Below, piece by piece: positions 6,751 to 8,090 of a stretch of DNA of 8,090 nt. The notes under the pieces were generated by a model. It saw only the letters and a list, made by a program, of their open reading frames with translations. It was not told the origin of the DNA and made no database searches. The first letter of the stretch is position 1, and the number at the start of each line of letters is the position of its first letter. The DNA is taken from contig CAYYOS010000115.1 in the NCBI GenBank assembly GCA_964473355.1, positions 1 through 8,090 on the forward strand, read 5' to 3'. The position numbers and the translations under genes are program-made. This DNA is from CAYYOS01 sp964473355 (GTDB lineage: Bacteria; Pseudomonadota; Gammaproteobacteria; Burkholderiales; REEB80).

Positions 6751-8026
6751 ACAAAAAATCGAATTTCCACGATTCGTAAGCTTGCTAACGAAAAGTACGG
6801 TTGCTCTGATTTTAGCAGGGGGGCGGGGGAGCCGTCTAAAACATTTAACCGAGTGGCGTGCTAAGCCAGCCGTGCCATTCGGCGGCAAATTCCGCATCAT
6901 TGATTTTCCGCTTTCTAATTGCGTGAACTCCGGCATACGCCGGGTCGGCATACTCACGCAGTATAAGGCGCATAGCTTGATCCAACATATTCAACGCGGT
7001 TGGGGCTTCTTGCGGGGTGAGTTTAATGAATTCATTGAGCTCTTGCCTGCCCAACAGCGAATAGAAGAAAGCTGGTATAAGGGAACGGCCGATGCCATTT
7101 TCCAAAATATAGATATTTTGCGCAGCTATGGCCCGAAATATATTTTAGTTTTAGCGGGCGATCATATTTATAAAATGGATTATGGGGAGATGTTGGCTGC
7201 GCACGTTGATTGTGCCGCCGATGTTACCGTTGCTTGCCTGGAAGTACCGCTTGCGGACGCCCGTGCCTTTGGCGTGATGACGGTAGACCAGCACTCAAGA
7301 ATCACGGCGTTTATGGAAAAACCGGCCGACCCCACGCCCATGCCGGGCAAACCTGATCATGCGCTGGTAAGTATGGGGATTTATGTGTTTAATACCGACT
7401 TTTTATATGAGCAATTAATACGAGACGCGGACGAGCCACACTCCTCCCATGATTTTGGCGGGGACTTATTGCCCTATATGGTTTCAAAGTATCGAGTTTT
7501 TGCGCACCACTTTGCGGACAGCTGTGTGGTAAAAACCGGTGGTGTGCCTTACTGGCGAGACGTGGGTACGTTGGATGCATTTTGGGAAGCCAATATGGAG
7601 CTGACTAAAATCGTACCGGACTTAAATCTATATGATCACGATTGGCCAATTTGGACCTACCAGGAGCAGTTGCCTCCGGCCAAGTTCGTGTTCGATGATG
7701 AGGAACGTCGAGGCATGGCGGTGGACTCAATGGTATCGGGTGGTTGTATAATTAGTGGCGCGACCGTGCGTCGCTCCTTGTTATTTTCTGACGTAAGAGT
7801 AAATAGTTATAGCGAAGTTGAAGACTCGGTGATTTTGCCCGACGTTGATGTCGGTCGTTATGTTACCCTAAAGCGGGTGGTTGTTGAAAAAGGCTGTAAA
7901 ATTCCGGAAGGGTTGGTAGTGGGGGAAAGCAAGGCGGAGGACGCCAAACGTTTTTATATCTCAGAAAAAGGCATCACATTAATTACCCCGGAGATGCTAA
8001 ACCAGCATTTGCACCACGCCCGTTAA
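6746..8026 (+). CDS. glgC: Glucose-1-phosphate adenylyltransferase (ADP-glucose pyrophosphorylase)
   Basis: Makes ADP-glucose and PPi from glucose-1-phosphate and ATP, the committed step of bacterial glycogen synthesis. The GTG at 6746 gives 426 residues, close to E. coli's 431, with AAGGGA five bases upstream. The open frame extends further up, to 6611, but that part is antisense to glgB and outside the family. Motifs: LILAGGRGSRL (21-31, nucleotide-binding loop), RAKPAVPFGGKFR (38-50, containing the Lys equivalent to the E. coli fructose-bisphosphate activator site), WYKGTADA (110-117), LAGDHIYKMDY (136-146, metal/catalytic Asp D139), FMEKP (189-193, glucose-1-phosphate Lys K192) and YWRDVGT (269-275). 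A C-terminal left-handed beta-helix (about 325-395, with SGGCIISGATVRRSLLFSDV) completes the allosteric enzyme. It is followed after nine bases by a GH57 gene, probably in the same operon. Confidence 0.96.
   Translation: MEQKIEFPRFVSLLTKSTVALILAGGRGSRLKHLTEWRAKPAVPFGGKFRIIDFPLSNCVNSGIRRVGILTQYKAHSLIQHIQRGWGFLRGEFNEFIELLPAQQRIEESWYKGTADAIFQNIDILRSYGPKYILVLAGDHIYKMDYGEMLAAHVDCAADVTVACLEVPLADARAFGVMTVDQHSRITAFMEKPADPTPMPGKPDHALVSMGIYVFNTDFLYEQLIRDADEPHSSHDFGGDLLPYMVSKYRVFAHHFADSCVVKTGGVPYWRDVGTLDAFWEANMELTKIVPDLNLYDHDWPIWTYQEQLPPAKFVFDDEERRGMAVDSMVSGGCIISGATVRRSLLFSDVRVNSYSEVEDSVILPDVDVGRYVTLKRVVVEKGCKIPEGLVVGESKAEDAKRFYISEKGITLITPEMLNQHLHHAR
6809..6817 (-). promoter_or_regulatory. Possible extended -10 element for glgB inside glgC
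   Basis: Read on the minus strand, TGCTAAAAT is an extended -10 (TGn plus TAAAAT, five of six). It lies about 95 bases before the glgB ATG and inside codons of the glgC nucleotide-binding loop. No matching -35 is visible upstream, where the strand is C-rich. Codon constraint from LILAGG could create this by chance. Confidence 0.22.
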
Positions 8027-8035
8027 ACTTTTTAG

Positions 8036-8090
8036 ATGCGCAAACTTAATTTAATCCTGTGCTGGCATATGCATCAGCCTGACTACCGGC
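8036..8090 (+). CDS. Glycoside hydrolase family 57 protein, N-terminal fragment (cut by window end)
   Basis: Only 18 codons are present: MRKLNLILCWHMHQPDYR. The WHMHQP motif a few residues from the start is the first conserved region of GH57 enzymes (alpha-amylases, amylopullulanases, 4-alpha-glucanotransferases and GH57 branching enzymes). The ATG lies nine bases after the glgC stop. No good ribosome binding site precedes it, so translation may be coupled to glgC. The location beside glgB and glgC supports an alpha-glucan substrate. Which GH57 activity it has cannot be told from this fragment. Confidence 0.82.
   Translation, partial: MRKLNLILCWHMHQPDYR

Noticed and set aside
6815..6829. G-rich tract (G6-C-G5) as a possible G-quadruplex
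   Set aside because: It has only two long G runs without suitable loops and is explained by glycine and arginine codons of the conserved AGGRG loop.

Overview
The window looks like a piece of a mesophilic gammaproteobacterial draft chromosome. A betaproteobacterium is not excluded. The organism call is an inference from gene content and protein style: a class-typical homoserine dehydrogenase with ACT tail next to a short Bacillus-type threonine synthase, a proteobacterial NadC, and glycogen enzymes of E. coli length. Base composition is moderate and even. There are no tRNA or rRNA genes, insertion sequences, CRISPR arrays or prophage genes. Coding density is very high and no gap between genes exceeds about 80 bases.

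Left part (1-3192, all plus strand): a tight run of hom (5' end outside the window), thrC and a YiiX/YebB-like permuted papain-fold cysteine hydrolase. The gaps are 13 and 5 bases, so one transcript is likely. Hom makes homoserine. A homoserine kinase, not in this window, would phosphorylate it, and ThrC converts O-phosphohomoserine to threonine. The third gene has no obvious link to threonine synthesis.

Middle (3209-4506): nadC (quinolinate phosphoribosyltransferase, NAD synthesis) lies on the minus strand, converging on the hydrolase gene. It is interrupted by a 10-N assembly gap that breaks the frame only on paper. Divergent from it, across 76 bases, is a small exported protein resembling a carboxypeptidase-regulatory-like (beta-sandwich) domain.

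Right part (4531-8090): a glycogen locus. glgB (branching enzyme) is on the minus strand. glgC (ADP-glucose pyrophosphorylase) is back-to-back with it on the plus strand. Nine bases after glgC come the first 18 codons of a glycoside hydrolase family 57 protein, cut by the window end. GlgC supplies ADP-glucose, a glycogen synthase (not seen) would elongate the chain, GlgB adds alpha-1,6 branches, and the GH57 enzyme probably acts on alpha-glucan. The glgB and glgC start codons are only about 31 bases apart (19 if glgB uses an upstream GTG), so each promoter must lie wholly or partly inside the other gene.

No wholly new system is evident; most of the window is housekeeping metabolism. The points most worth a second look are the Cys-rich insertion in ThrC, the very compressed glgB/glgC divergent start region with a possible CsrA-type site over the glgC ribosome binding site, and the small exported protein of unknown role.
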